From the NCBI GenBank assembly GCA_050633705.1, contig JBOEGZ010000003.1, positions 52,923 through 116,922 on the forward strand: 64,000 nucleotides of DNA, in the 5' to 3' direction. The position numbers were made by a program, and so were the translations under genes. Below the pieces are notes generated by a model. The model ran no database searches, was not told the origin of the DNA, and was given only the letters and a program-made list of their open reading frames with translations. This document shows, piece by piece, positions 53,608 to 62,678 of the stretch. Position 1 is the first letter of the stretch, and the number at the start of each line of letters is the position of its first letter. Source of the stretch: JAJFHI01 sp050633705 (GTDB lineage: Bacteria; Pseudomonadota; Alphaproteobacteria; Rhizobiales; Hyphomicrobiaceae).

Positions 53608-53735
53608 ACTTTAGGAGAAAAACTGTCCATCATTATAGTTTATAAGACGCGGCGGCATCCGTGACCTGAGCCATCAATTCCCACCATTCAAAAATAGAGC
53701 CACGTCCCGTAGTAAACGTTCCCCGAGGCCAACCA

Positions 53736-55913
53736 CTAGTTCTCGGGTTTGTACCGAAACATCACCAGAGAGCAGCCTTGAGGAATCTGCACGACCATCT
53801 GCATGGCATTCACCGGGGAAAGGGGAAGCAGGGTCTTACCGCAATGGGCCTGCCAGGATTTAGTATATTCTTGATTGTAGACAAGTTGTCCCTCATCACC
53901 ATTGGTCGTGATGCGGATACCGTATCTTGTCTTGACGACACTCCTAACCTTTAGACCACCCAATGCTGCCTTTCTCAGCCAATTAGGAGCGTTCTGAGGG
54001 ATGAAAAGCGAATGCCGCGGTAGAGTCGACAGCTTCCCAAAATAGCTAAGATCAAAATCGTTCATCTCGGCGAGGCGAAGCTCAACTGGCGCGAATACCC
54101 GGTCCCAGGTATTGTCTAAACGGTACACGTAAAGCGGAGGGACCAACTGGGTCCTTGGCAAGAGCTTGGAGAGCAGTTGGTGATAGGACGAGGGCATATC
54201 CTTCAATCGGAGACCGTCGAGCGCGAGCACCAGAGTCACCGCGTCAGACTCCAGAGAGTCCGTCGACAACAAAAGACCAGTATTAGTGATTCTGAGGGTA
54301 TCGAGATTAATCTCGTCGAGCTTCTTCCCGAGAGTGTGCCGGTGGGTGTGCCAGGATGATTTTGACTTTAATGGCAACGATTCAAACCAGAACGCGACCC
54401 TTCGCCAGGTAAAATCGCGGCGAACCCCATCAATGACATCAAGACCGTAGTTTAGACCGAGATAAGGCTTTGGCTTATAAGCCGGCATCGATCCGGCGCG
54501 GGTCAAGGGTGCCTTCTCAGCGAACTTGGCAAGTTCTGAATAGTGGCCAAGTGTTGCCCAGCCGCCATAGGCGTCGAGATCGTCCATTGCGCGAGCAGAA
54601 AGCCCGCCAACACTCACGAAAGTCATACCCAACAGAAAAAAAGCTGACACCCGAGAGATGTATCTCCCTGCCTTACAAGTCTTATCCATATCATCAATAA
54701 ACATCGCAAAAATAAAGCCGTAGATGAACGGTAGACAGAGATAAAGGATGTCCCAGCGGTAGCTCGAGATTACGGGAAAACGAAAGGCTGTCCCAATAAA
54801 GGTCAGAACGGCGATTCCAGCGGTAGGGACCAGTAAAACCAAGATATAGAGAAGACTACGCCTCGTAAGCGTGAGCCAAATTGACGCGGCAATTGCAAAC
54901 GCTGTAAAGATCACCGTGAACGGAAAGCCTTGCCAAGTTCTATGTCCGTTGAGCACCTCAAGCCCCCGCAAAAGAGTGAGACTAAAGACCTTCCAGACTT
55001 GCTGGAGAGATTCAAACAAGGTCGGCCCAGGTACAGGCGGACCACCGAATAGCGATGTCAGGGCGTTCGGGCTTGTCACACGAAGAAAACGGCTCGACTG
55101 GTCCCAAGATTCCATCACTAAGTTCAACATCGGAATGTTGTTCCAGATCAAGAGGACCCCAATCAACAATATGGCTGACAGATTGCGCAATACTATCGAA
55201 TATATGGGCAGACGAAGAAAAAGCGTGACGACGAAGCAATAGAGAACGAGACAGGGAAGAAAGAACCCAATGGTCACGGTAGTAGCAGCGATGGCACCAT
55301 AAACGAACCCGAATAACATTCGAGACATCGGCCTTATACCACTCAAGAATAGCAGAGGCGCCCAGACCATTAAGGTCCAATTCCAACCATATCCGCCAAG
55401 CACCCAGGCGTAGGGATAAACGGAGGCAAAAACACCAACAAGTCCGGCGACGGCGGAGGCCGGAACCGAAGCAATAAAAAACTGCCTCGCCATGCGGAAC
55501 ATCCCCAAGTAGAGCAAACCCATTTGCAGAAAGCGATAGAGGAAGCTACCAAGCTCTGGTCCAACCCACTGAATAAGGATCAGATAGAAATCAACATACC
55601 CATTACCTATATCGGGCAAGGGAGCGTTGACTCGTGTCCCACCGGCATAACCATGGGCAAAATCAAGCGGAGAAAGGCTTGCAACTCGTAACAGGTAGTA
55701 TGGGATTACCGCGTCATACTCGTCATACCACCCAATGGCGGAAGCCGATCCAAAAAGCCAATAGGGATAGAGGCTAGCAAGGATAAACAACGTGCCTATG
55801 ACCACTGCCTGCCGTTCGGAGGTCAATTTCGGCCACCTTTTGCCCGAATAGAGGACGAGCAAGCAAGGCGCGCTCAGCATGCTAGTTATCACAATCGAGT
55901 TTAGAAAGCTCAT
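53736..55913 (-). CDS. Large GT-C-like membrane glycosyltransferase
   Basis: 725 residues. About ten or more hydrophobic segments fill the first ~440 residues; between the first two is the acidic loop GWYDEYDAVIPYYL, resembling the catalytic-loop position of GT-C enzymes that use polyprenyl-phosphate sugars. The last ~280 residues are soluble, presumably periplasmic, and end in SWQAHCGKTLLPLSPVNAMQ and IPQGCSLVMFRYKP, a pattern like the C-terminus of YfhO-type transferases. The gene is alone on its strand, facing the sugar O-methyltransferase. With the GtrB- and GtrA-like genes at 57406 and 60377 it could be the transferase of a Gtr-type system. The precise family is not certain. Confidence 0.65.
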   Translation of the reverse strand: MSFLNSIVITSMLSAPCLLVLYSGKRWPKLTSERQAVVIGTLFILASLYPYWLFGSASAIGWYDEYDAVIPYYLLRVASLSPLDFAHGYAGGTRVNAPLPDIGNGYVDFYLILIQWVGPELGSFLYRFLQMGLLYLGMFRMARQFFIASVPASAVAGLVGVFASVYPYAWVLGGYGWNWTLMVWAPLLFLSGIRPMSRMLFGFVYGAIAATTVTIGFFLPCLVLYCFVVTLFLRLPIYSIVLRNLSAILLIGVLLIWNNIPMLNLVMESWDQSSRFLRVTSPNALTSLFGGPPVPGPTLFESLQQVWKVFSLTLLRGLEVLNGHRTWQGFPFTVIFTAFAIAASIWLTLTRRSLLYILVLLVPTAGIAVLTFIGTAFRFPVISSYRWDILYLCLPFIYGFIFAMFIDDMDKTCKAGRYISRVSAFFLLGMTFVSVGGLSARAMDDLDAYGGWATLGHYSELAKFAEKAPLTRAGSMPAYKPKPYLGLNYGLDVIDGVRRDFTWRRVAFWFESLPLKSKSSWHTHRHTLGKKLDEINLDTLRITNTGLLLSTDSLESDAVTLVLALDGLRLKDMPSSYHQLLSKLLPRTQLVPPLYVYRLDNTWDRVFAPVELRLAEMNDFDLSYFGKLSTLPRHSLFIPQNAPNWLRKAALGGLKVRSVVKTRYGIRITTNGDEGQLVYNQEYTKSWQAHCGKTLLPLSPVNAMQMVVQIPQGCSLVMFRYKPEN

Positions 55914-56152
55914 TGAATTCTTAAAGGACTGCGGGGATCAAATGACGGGACCGTCCAGCAGCCTCAACTAAAGGAAATGGATCTGAGGCTATCGCCCCAG
56001 AGGCAGCTTCGAGCAGCAAAATTACTGAATAGATTGTACCAGAATTCAAGGCAGCTGCCTTGGCCATTGTCACAAATCCGACGGATTGCATTTTACAAGC
56101 TACACGTATAACCCTTTACCCAATACTAGCAAGTACTGGCGAGAGTGAAACT

Positions 56153-57391
56153 ATGAAAAAGATTGATGGCTGCGAAGTGTGCGGTGGAAGTGAATTGCAG
56201 CCTTCTTTGGATTTGGGAAAGCACCCTATGTGCGACGACCTTGTTCCGGTTGGCAACCCAATTCGTCCAACATTATTTCCCATTTCAATTGTCTTTTGCC
56301 CAATCTGCAAGACTGCTCATCAGAGCTTCCAGATCCCTAAGCACACGCTCTTTCCGACCAACTATCACTACCGGGCAAGGCATACCGCCGATGTCTTGAA
56401 TGGCATGCAGGATCTCGTCGAACGCTGCGAAGCGTATGTTGAAAACCTCTCCGATATCAAGGTATTGGATATTGGCTGTAACGATGGGAGCCTGCTCTCT
56501 TTCTTCGCCGAGAAGGGCGCTAAATGCTTCGGCATAGAGCCAACCGATGCTGCGGCAGACGCAGCCAAGGCGGGGCATATCGTGATCAACGATTTCTTGA
56601 CGCCCGAAGTGGCGGAAAGATTCGTAGCCGAACAGGGCTCCCCCGACATCATCACATTCACTAATGTGTTTGCCCATATTGAAGATTTGCCGAGTGTGAT
56701 CCGCGCACTTCTAACCCTCGCAAACCCTACGACAGTGCTAGTTATAGAAAATCACTATCTGGGTGCTGTGCTCGACCGTTATCAGTTTGACACCTTCTAT
56801 CACGAACACCCCCGCACCTATAGCCTTAGCTCGTTTGTAAAAATTGCAGCATCTCTCGGGTGCAAAGTTGTGTCAGCAGAATTTCCGAAACGCTATGGCG
56901 GCAATATCCGAGTGATTATGAGTTTCAATAATGCGCATTCAGAAAACGATCTATCAATCTTCGAAGAACAGATCCGTACTGAAGAAGGTTTCGGTGATCG
57001 GCTAAACAAGATGGGTCGCTTAATACCGCGATGGCGGGAAGTAAAGCGCGCGGAGATCAGTGAGGCAGTGGCAAAGCACGGGCCACTCCACGGCAAAGCT
57101 TTTCCGGGTCGCGCCGCTATCCTGGTTAAGCTCCTCGATCTAGATGAGACCATGATCCAAGCGGTTTACGAAAAACCGGGTTCAATGAAGATCGGCAATT
57201 ACATTCCCGGCACCCGTATCCCTATACTTTCCGACGACGAATTCGACGCTCGGCCATCTAAAAACACACCACTACTCAACCTAGCATGGCATATTGCTTC
57301 GGAAATTCATGGATATATGCGCAAGCGTGGATATAACGGCGAAATCATCGACCTCTTCTCTACCGACGAGTTTGATCGGCTTACGCCTTAA
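56153..57391 (+). CDS. NDP-sugar C-methyltransferase (TylCIII/Methyltransf_13–14 type)
   Basis: 412 residues from the ATG at 56153 with GAGAG upstream; the open frame from 56060 adds an unrelated leader. Three parts are visible: an N-terminal zinc site with Cys7/Cys10 and Cys49/Cys52 (GCEVCGG, FCPICK); a SAM domain with VLDIGCNDGSLLSFF and ITFTNVFAHIEDLPSVIRAL; and the C-terminal domain with FDTFYHEHPRTYSLSSFVKI and FPKRYGGNIRVIMSF. The histidine in YHEH is the catalytic base in this family, which adds a methyl to C3 of a 4-keto NDP-hexose. CDP-glucose 4,6-dehydratase is encoded downstream, so the likely substrate is CDP-4-keto-6-deoxyglucose (inference). Confidence 0.87.
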   Translation: MKKIDGCEVCGGSELQPSLDLGKHPMCDDLVPVGNPIRPTLFPISIVFCPICKTAHQSFQIPKHTLFPTNYHYRARHTADVLNGMQDLVERCEAYVENLSDIKVLDIGCNDGSLLSFFAEKGAKCFGIEPTDAAADAAKAGHIVINDFLTPEVAERFVAEQGSPDIITFTNVFAHIEDLPSVIRALLTLANPTTVLVIENHYLGAVLDRYQFDTFYHEHPRTYSLSSFVKIAASLGCKVVSAEFPKRYGGNIRVIMSFNNAHSENDLSIFEEQIRTEEGFGDRLNKMGRLIPRWREVKRAEISEAVAKHGPLHGKAFPGRAAILVKLLDLDETMIQAVYEKPGSMKIGNYIPGTRIPILSDDEFDARPSKNTPLLNLAWHIASEIHGYMRKRGYNGEIIDLFSTDEFDRLTP

Positions 57392-57405
57392 ATCGGGACA
57401 GACAG

Positions 57406-58422
57406 TTGGCGACCGGAACCGTGACATCAAAGGAGACCAGAAGAGACGATGAGCGACCTCTCATCTCGATTATAGTTCCCGTTTACAATGAAGAGGACAA
57501 CGTCGATTGCACCTATGCCGAACTCAAGCAAGAGACGTTAGCTCTACCAGAATACCGATTCGAATTTTTATTCACAGACAACCGCTCCACGGACAGAACA
57601 TTTGAAAAGCTCGAGGCGATAGCATCCGAGGACCCGGATGTTCGTCTGATCCGATTTTCTAGAAATTTTGGCTTTCAGAATTCGGTTCTGACCGGCTACC
57701 GCCTGGCTCGTGGCGCTGCAGCTATTCAGATCGACGCCGATTTGCAGGATCCGCCATCCATGTTCGGCCCCTTTCTGGAAAAATGGGCCGAAGGGTATGA
57801 CGTCGTCGTCGGCATCCGCCGACTTAGACAAGAGTCCGCCTTGCTAAGCTACGGTCGCCGCACCTTTTACAGAGTGCTGAAGCAGCTGGATGGTCCGCAC
57901 CTCATCCCGGACGCGGGCGATTTTCGCCTTATCGATCGCTCAGTCATCGAACGACTTCGGAGCATTCGCGAACCGCACATGTATTTGCGAGGACTGATAT
58001 CATCGCTCGCCCGAAACCAGGCTGGTATCCCGTTTGATCGCGCCAAACGACTGCACAATCAAAGTAAGTTCAAATTTGGTAGCTTAGTTAGACTGGCAAT
58101 GGAAGGGATTTTAACCCATTCCAGCATGCCGCTTAGGGTCGCCTTCTATGTCGGTTTGTTTATTGCAGTCGCGGCCGCGATATTGGCATTTTTCTACATC
58201 TTCATTAAGCTCTTATATCCCGGCCAGACGCCTCAGGGCTTTGCTACTACACAAATCCTTATTCTCTTCGGCATTGGTCTAAACAGTATCTTTCTAGGGA
58301 TTCTCGGTATCTACGTTGGACGGATCTATGACCAGGTGAGAACGCGACCGCAAACTATCATTTCGGATCTCGTCAATTTCGATGAGTCGATTGACTCGGT
58401 GGAACGGAGCATGTTGAAGTGA
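57406..58422 (+). CDS. GtrB/ArnC-like polyprenyl-phosphate glycosyltransferase (GT2)
   Basis: 338 residues from a TTG; a GTG five codons later is an alternative and neither has a strong ribosome site. The GT2 domain has SIIVPVYNEEDNVD, FLFTDNRSTDRTFE, the DxD-like IQIDADLQDPPSM and a basic QSKFKFGSLVRLA before the membrane part. Two membrane segments at the C-terminus (VAFYVGLFIAVAAAILAFFY and ILILFGIGLNSIFLGILGIY) match the GtrB/DPM1 layout. Such enzymes load a sugar from its nucleotide onto undecaprenyl phosphate at the cytoplasmic face. The start lies 14 bases after the C-methyltransferase stop, in one operon. Confidence 0.88.
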   Translation: MATGTVTSKETRRDDERPLISIIVPVYNEEDNVDCTYAELKQETLALPEYRFEFLFTDNRSTDRTFEKLEAIASEDPDVRLIRFSRNFGFQNSVLTGYRLARGAAAIQIDADLQDPPSMFGPFLEKWAEGYDVVVGIRRLRQESALLSYGRRTFYRVLKQLDGPHLIPDAGDFRLIDRSVIERLRSIREPHMYLRGLISSLARNQAGIPFDRAKRLHNQSKFKFGSLVRLAMEGILTHSSMPLRVAFYVGLFIAVAAAILAFFYIFIKLLYPGQTPQGFATTQILILFGIGLNSIFLGILGIYVGRIYDQVRTRPQTIISDLVNFDESIDSVERSMLK

Positions 58423-58441
58423 TGCGCGAAGGTGACCGGCC

Positions 58442-59500
58442 GTGAGACGTATTGATCCCGCATTCTGGAAGGGTCGGCGAGTCTTTGTCACCGGCCACAT
58501 GGGCTTCAAGGGGGCTTGGCTCTGCGCATTGCTTTCGCGACTCGGCGCAATTAGCATTGGCTTTGGCAAAGACAATAGGGAGCCACTTCTCTACCGCGAG
58601 CTTAAGCCACATAACCATATACATAATCTCGGCGACATTAACGATGGATCTGCATTGGAAAGCGCGCTCGTGGAATCCGGCGCCGAGGTACTCATTCATC
58701 TGGCCGCCTGGCCCTTGGTGTTAAGTTCGTACGGTGATCCCGTTGGCACCTTCGATACCAACATCTTAGGGACCGCGAAAGTACTGCAAGCTGCCCGCAA
58801 GGGTCCGGCGCTGAAGTCGATCATCGTAATCACGACCGATAAGGTCTATGAGAACCATGAATGGCCATGGGCCTATCGTGAGCAAGACGCACTCGGCGCT
58901 GCCGACCCTTACAGCGCCTCGAAAGCGGCCGCTGAGATCGTGACTCAATCCATGAGCAAGTCGTATTTCCCCAATGGCGGTTCACCCGGCGTCGCCACGG
59001 CACGCGCCGGTAATGTCATAGGAGGTGGTGATTGGGCCGAGCATCGCTTGCTGCCCGACGCCGCCCGCGCATTAGATCGTGATGAACCGCTCATCTGCCG
59101 CAATCCCGATTCGGTAAGGCCTTGGCAGCATGTTCTCGATCCGCTCGCCGGTTATCTGCTTCTCGCTGAGACTATGGCCACCGCTCAGCACGATCTACCA
59201 ATTGCATGGAATTTCGGGCCTGCTCCGATGGATGCCCTCAAAGTGAGAGAGGTGGCTGATCTCTTCGTGCAGAACTGGTCCGGCGAGAGGAAATGGATCA
59301 CCTCCAAAACGCCGCCGGCAGAGAAAGAGGCGGAAATTCTCACCATCGATAGTGCCCTAGCGCGCGCTAAGCTCGGCTGGCAGCCGCGCTGGAATGGCCG
59401 TGAGGCGGTCGTTCGGACGGTCGATTGGTATCGGGCCTACAGCAACGGCGGCGACGCTCAGGAGTTGGTCGATAGAGACATCTTGGATTATATATCATAG
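58442..59500 (+). CDS. rfbG: CDP-glucose 4,6-dehydratase
   Basis: 352 residues from a GTG, 19 bases after the glycosyltransferase. Family signatures: VFVTGHMGFKGAWLCALLSR, IHLAAWPLVLSSYGDPVGTF, TTDKVYENHEWPWAYREQD and DPYSASKAAAEIV, all typical of RfbG. It converts CDP-glucose to CDP-4-keto-6-deoxyglucose with bound NAD. The rfbF gene follows at 59610 and supplies the substrate. No rfbH (3-dehydratase) is present, so the product is not a 3,6-dideoxyhexose of the usual kind. Confidence 0.93.
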   Translation: MRRIDPAFWKGRRVFVTGHMGFKGAWLCALLSRLGAISIGFGKDNREPLLYRELKPHNHIHNLGDINDGSALESALVESGAEVLIHLAAWPLVLSSYGDPVGTFDTNILGTAKVLQAARKGPALKSIIVITTDKVYENHEWPWAYREQDALGAADPYSASKAAAEIVTQSMSKSYFPNGGSPGVATARAGNVIGGGDWAEHRLLPDAARALDRDEPLICRNPDSVRPWQHVLDPLAGYLLLAETMATAQHDLPIAWNFGPAPMDALKVREVADLFVQNWSGERKWITSKTPPAEKEAEILTIDSALARAKLGWQPRWNGREAVVRTVDWYRAYSNGGDAQELVDRDILDYIS

Positions 59501-59609
59501 GGCGGCATGAGAGGACAGGGCCCGCACCATCAGCGCGCGATCAGCGGCCACCGTACCACCCAACTAGGCAAGTCATGAAACAGTCACAATTAGAAAGAGA
59601 AAAGACGGC

Positions 59610-60380
59610 ATGAAAGTTGTTATCCTGGCAGGCGGAATGGGTACTCGGCTTTCTGAGGCAACTCAAGTCAAGCCCAAGCCGTTAGTTGAAATTGGCGACC
59701 GGCCAATTATTTGGCACATCATGAAGCACTATGCCGCCTCAGGTTTCAAAGAGTTTGTGGTGTGCTGTGGCTACAAGGCTCCCATGATCAAATCCTACTT
59801 CGCCAATTATTTCGCGGAAAATTATGACATGACCGTGCATCTTGGCGACAATCGCATCGATTTCCACGGCGATGCCAATGAACGCTGGAGCGTCACCCTA
59901 GTTGATACCGGTCAGCACACTATGACCGGTGGTCGCGTAAAGCGCATTGCCGAGTGGGTCAACAATGAAACCTTTTGCCTGACCTATGGTGACGGCGTGT
60001 CAAACGTCGACCTAGGCGCACTCGTAGACTTCCACCGAAAAACCGACCGATTGGCAACCGTCACAGCAGTCCCATCCCCAGGCAGATTTGGTATTCTCGA
60101 TATTGGAAATGATGAGGTTGTCGACCGCTTTCATGAAAAGCCGAACTTGGAGGTCGGATGGATAAATGGCGGATTTTTCGTCCTTGAACCTGGTGTTTTC
60201 GAATATATCGAGGGCGATGCAATATCCTGGGAGCGGGAGCCGTTGGAGAAACTGGCCCAAGATAATCAACTGGCGGCCTACCGGCATCATGGATTTTGGC
60301 GACCTATGGATACCCTTCGCGATCAAAGAGAATTGGAAGCTATGTGGATCTCTGGAGAGGCGCCTTGGAAGACCTGGTGA
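59610..60380 (+). CDS. rfbF: Glucose-1-phosphate cytidylyltransferase
   Basis: 256 residues. MKVVILAGGMGTRLSEATQV, PIIWHIMKHYAASGFKEFV and LTYGDGVSNVDL are family signatures; FHEKPNLEVGWINGGFFVLE and GFWRPMDTLRDQRELEAMW complete the pattern. It makes CDP-glucose from CTP and glucose-1-phosphate. It is separated from rfbG by 109 bases and overlaps the GtrA-like gene by four bases. Confidence 0.95.
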   Translation: MKVVILAGGMGTRLSEATQVKPKPLVEIGDRPIIWHIMKHYAASGFKEFVVCCGYKAPMIKSYFANYFAENYDMTVHLGDNRIDFHGDANERWSVTLVDTGQHTMTGGRVKRIAEWVNNETFCLTYGDGVSNVDLGALVDFHRKTDRLATVTAVPSPGRFGILDIGNDEVVDRFHEKPNLEVGWINGGFFVLEPGVFEYIEGDAISWEREPLEKLAQDNQLAAYRHHGFWRPMDTLRDQRELEAMWISGEAPWKTW

Positions 60381-60835
60381 GTATCGAGCAGAAGCCCTCG
60401 CAGGCCGGCAACCGGATGGAGCGAAAACATGGGGCGTCGGATTGGACTTCGCCTGCGCAAGGATCCGAACTTTTGCGCTTTTGCACATCCGGCATTGCAG
60501 CGACGCTTTTCTATTTCGTCATTGTCAATCTACTGATCTACGGCCCAGGGCTGACACCAGTGGTTAGCTCAACGCTGGCATATCTGATGGCGCTCGGAGT
60601 CTCTTACTTTTTGCAGGCCCGTTATACATTCCGAATCGACTCGGACTCATTCGACCAAGTCGTCAAATTCTTGTTGTCGGCTATCGTGGGCATTGGACTT
60701 TCTTCCGGTGTGATGTACTTGGCAACACATACCCTGCAGTGTCCTGCCCTGATCGCCTCGATAATCGTATGTATTTTAATTCCCATATCAAACTATTTTG
60801 TGTTCAAGTTCTGGGTGTTCGCGACGCGCACATAG
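60377..60835 (+). CDS. GtrA-like polyprenyl-phosphate-sugar flippase
   Basis: 152 residues from a GTG at 60377 that overlaps the rfbF stop (GTGA) and has GGAAG five bases before it; the open frame from 60296 would run deep into rfbF. After a polar ~40-residue N-terminus come four hydrophobic segments with the GtrA pattern: LLRFCTSGIAATLFYFVIVN, AYLMALGVSYFLQARYTF, FLLSAIVGIGLSSGVMYLAT and IVCILIPISNYFVFKFWVF. GtrA proteins are thought to flip undecaprenyl-phosphate sugars to the periplasm. Its partner would be the GtrB-like enzyme at 57406. Confidence 0.87.
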   Translation: MSIEQKPSQAGNRMERKHGASDWTSPAQGSELLRFCTSGIAATLFYFVIVNLLIYGPGLTPVVSSTLAYLMALGVSYFLQARYTFRIDSDSFDQVVKFLLSAIVGIGLSSGVMYLATHTLQCPALIASIIVCILIPISNYFVFKFWVFATRT

Positions 60836-60875
60836 CCCGCTTCGTGCTACCTGTTATATAATCGTAGGACCAGTA

Positions 60876-61622
60876 ATGGACAGTAGTGAAGCAACAAATG
60901 GCAGACCGGATAACGTCAACCAGAAACAAGTAGCTGAGGACTTCGATCGTCTGACCGAAGTTTACGAGGACAAAATCAACGAGGCTCTCGCCTTTGGCGG
61001 CCAGGAGCACGGGTTCTATATCGACGTAAAAAAAGACCATCTATTGCGTCTTGCTAAAGCTTATTTCGGTCGCACCAGTCAGCTTGATGTCTTGGATCTC
61101 GGCTGCGGTATTGGCGCCTACCACGCACGCCTCGACGGAAAATTTCGCCAGCTGCATGGCTTTGATGTCTCTGCTCGCAGCGTTGAAGTCGCCCGCGAGA
61201 AACACCCATCCATCAAATATGAAAGCTCTGACGGCGGCGTACTACCCTACCCCTCGGACAGCTTTGATCTTATTTTTACTATCTGCGTGATGCACCACGT
61301 GCCGACTGGGCAATGGGTACACTTCGTGAACGAGATGTTTCGGGTGCTAAAGCCCGCCGGCCTTGCCGTGGTGTTCGAGCACAACCCATACAATCCTGCG
61401 ACACAATACATTGTACGCTCCTGTGAGATTGATAAGGATGCGGTGCTGCTCCGGCCCGCAAAATTGCGCAAGCTCTTCAAGGAGCCCGGCTTTGCCGATA
61501 TTAATACCAAGACAATTCTTTCGGTGCCGCCCATCGGGACGGCGCTGTCAAGGCTCGACTCGATGCTCGGCTATCTGCCCTTCGGCGCTCAATATTATCT
61601 TAGTGCGGTGAAGCCCGAATAA
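60876..61622 (+). CDS. SAM-dependent methyltransferase (class I)
   Basis: 248 residues from the ATG at 60876 with AGGA six bases upstream; the frame from 60798 would overlap the GtrA-like gene. The SAM motif is VLDLGCGIGAYHARL, followed by LHGFDVSARSVEVAREKH, LPYPSDSFDLIFTICVMHHV and FRVLKPAGLAVVFEHNP. The fold is that of Methyltransf_11/25 enzymes. In this operon it probably methylates a sugar or lipid-linked intermediate; O- or N-methylation cannot be told apart from sequence. Confidence 0.82.
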   Translation: MDSSEATNGRPDNVNQKQVAEDFDRLTEVYEDKINEALAFGGQEHGFYIDVKKDHLLRLAKAYFGRTSQLDVLDLGCGIGAYHARLDGKFRQLHGFDVSARSVEVAREKHPSIKYESSDGGVLPYPSDSFDLIFTICVMHHVPTGQWVHFVNEMFRVLKPAGLAVVFEHNPYNPATQYIVRSCEIDKDAVLLRPAKLRKLFKEPGFADINTKTILSVPPIGTALSRLDSMLGYLPFGAQYYLSAVKPE

Positions 61623-61642
61623 TTTCGCCGCAAGGATGTCCC

Positions 61643-62632
61643 TTGATATCAGATCAGACCTTCTCCGAATTCTGGCGGATGGCAGCAGAGCCCGTCCCTC
61701 TAGTCATCATGGGCGGCGGTCGGTGGGGTCGTGTCTGGGCGACCGTTGTAAGCCAGGCCCGTGGTACGGGCCAAGATGTCACACTAGTGGCACGCAGCAA
61801 TACGGATGAGACACGCTCTTGGGTCGACAATCAGATCGGGATACAGAACCTGAAGGTCTACAAAAGCCTTGAGGAGGCATTAGCAAATAAGCCGCCTTCT
61901 GGTGCTGCGATCGTGGCGACCCGTGCCCGCGATCACGTAGCCGATGCAACGGCTGCAATGAATAGCGGATTGGACGTGTTGGTAGAGAAGCCCCTCAGCG
62001 ATATCGCCACGCGGGGAATGGAACTAGTGAGCGTTGCGCGGCGAGCAAATCGCCTCCTAACTATTGGGACCGAATTTGCCTTCTTGCCAGTGTTTCATTC
62101 TTTCGCCCGCACCATCTGTGGTGATGCAGGCATCACTACAGCCCGACTGACTTGGGACGATCCGGCGGGGGAATTGCGCCACGGAGAACTTAAGAGGGTT
62201 CATCGTGAAATCGGTGTGCTCATAGACCTAATGCCCCATGCCTATTCGATCTTTCGGATCTTCTCTGGCAACTCAACGCTCATGATTACCGATTTCGATC
62301 AGGATATAGAAAAAGAGTCTGGGCATATCCAGTTGCAAGACGAGACGGGCGCCCGCTATCAGCTTCGTTGCAGTAAGCGGTCGGCGATGCGGAAGAGGCT
62401 ACTAGAAGTGGAAGGGCCGCAACAGACCGTCAGGATTGATTTCAGGACGAAACATCCAAAGGTTGTTGTCGACGGAGAGAGCATGTCCATTCCCGTCACA
62501 TCTCAGATGACCAGCACACTGCGATTGGAGTTAGGAGCATTTCTTTCGGAGCGTGCAGGCGCGATTGGCAGTTCGCCGATCAGCGATAGCATTCCCGAAT
62601 TGCTGGCATTGCAGGCGGTTCTCGAAGGCTGA
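61643..62632 (+). CDS. Gfo/Idh/MocA-family NAD(P)-dependent oxidoreductase
   Basis: 329 residues from a TTG with AAGGA eight bases upstream; an ATG at 61679 is an alternative. The Rossmann motif is VIMGGGRWGRVWATV, followed by AIVATRARDHVADATAAMNS and the family signature LVEKPLSD. The C-terminal substrate domain begins around GTEFAFLPVF. Enzymes of this family reduce keto groups of nucleotide sugars, for instance after C-methylation. It is the last plus-strand gene of the locus, 20 bases after the methyltransferase, and faces the truncated membrane protein. Confidence 0.85.
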   Translation: MISDQTFSEFWRMAAEPVPLVIMGGGRWGRVWATVVSQARGTGQDVTLVARSNTDETRSWVDNQIGIQNLKVYKSLEEALANKPPSGAAIVATRARDHVADATAAMNSGLDVLVEKPLSDIATRGMELVSVARRANRLLTIGTEFAFLPVFHSFARTICGDAGITTARLTWDDPAGELRHGELKRVHREIGVLIDLMPHAYSIFRIFSGNSTLMITDFDQDIEKESGHIQLQDETGARYQLRCSKRSAMRKRLLEVEGPQQTVRIDFRTKHPKVVVDGESMSIPVTSQMTSTLRLELGAFLSERAGAIGSSPISDSIPELLALQAVLEG

Positions 62633-62678
62633 TAGTTCAGAAGAGCTTGGACATCGCGCCGTATGCCCGTTCATTATT

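Noticed and set aside
43207..56121. Shared string TAACCCTTTACC near 43207 and 56109
   Set aside because: It is a 12-base match at unrelated positions with no common context, compatible with chance.
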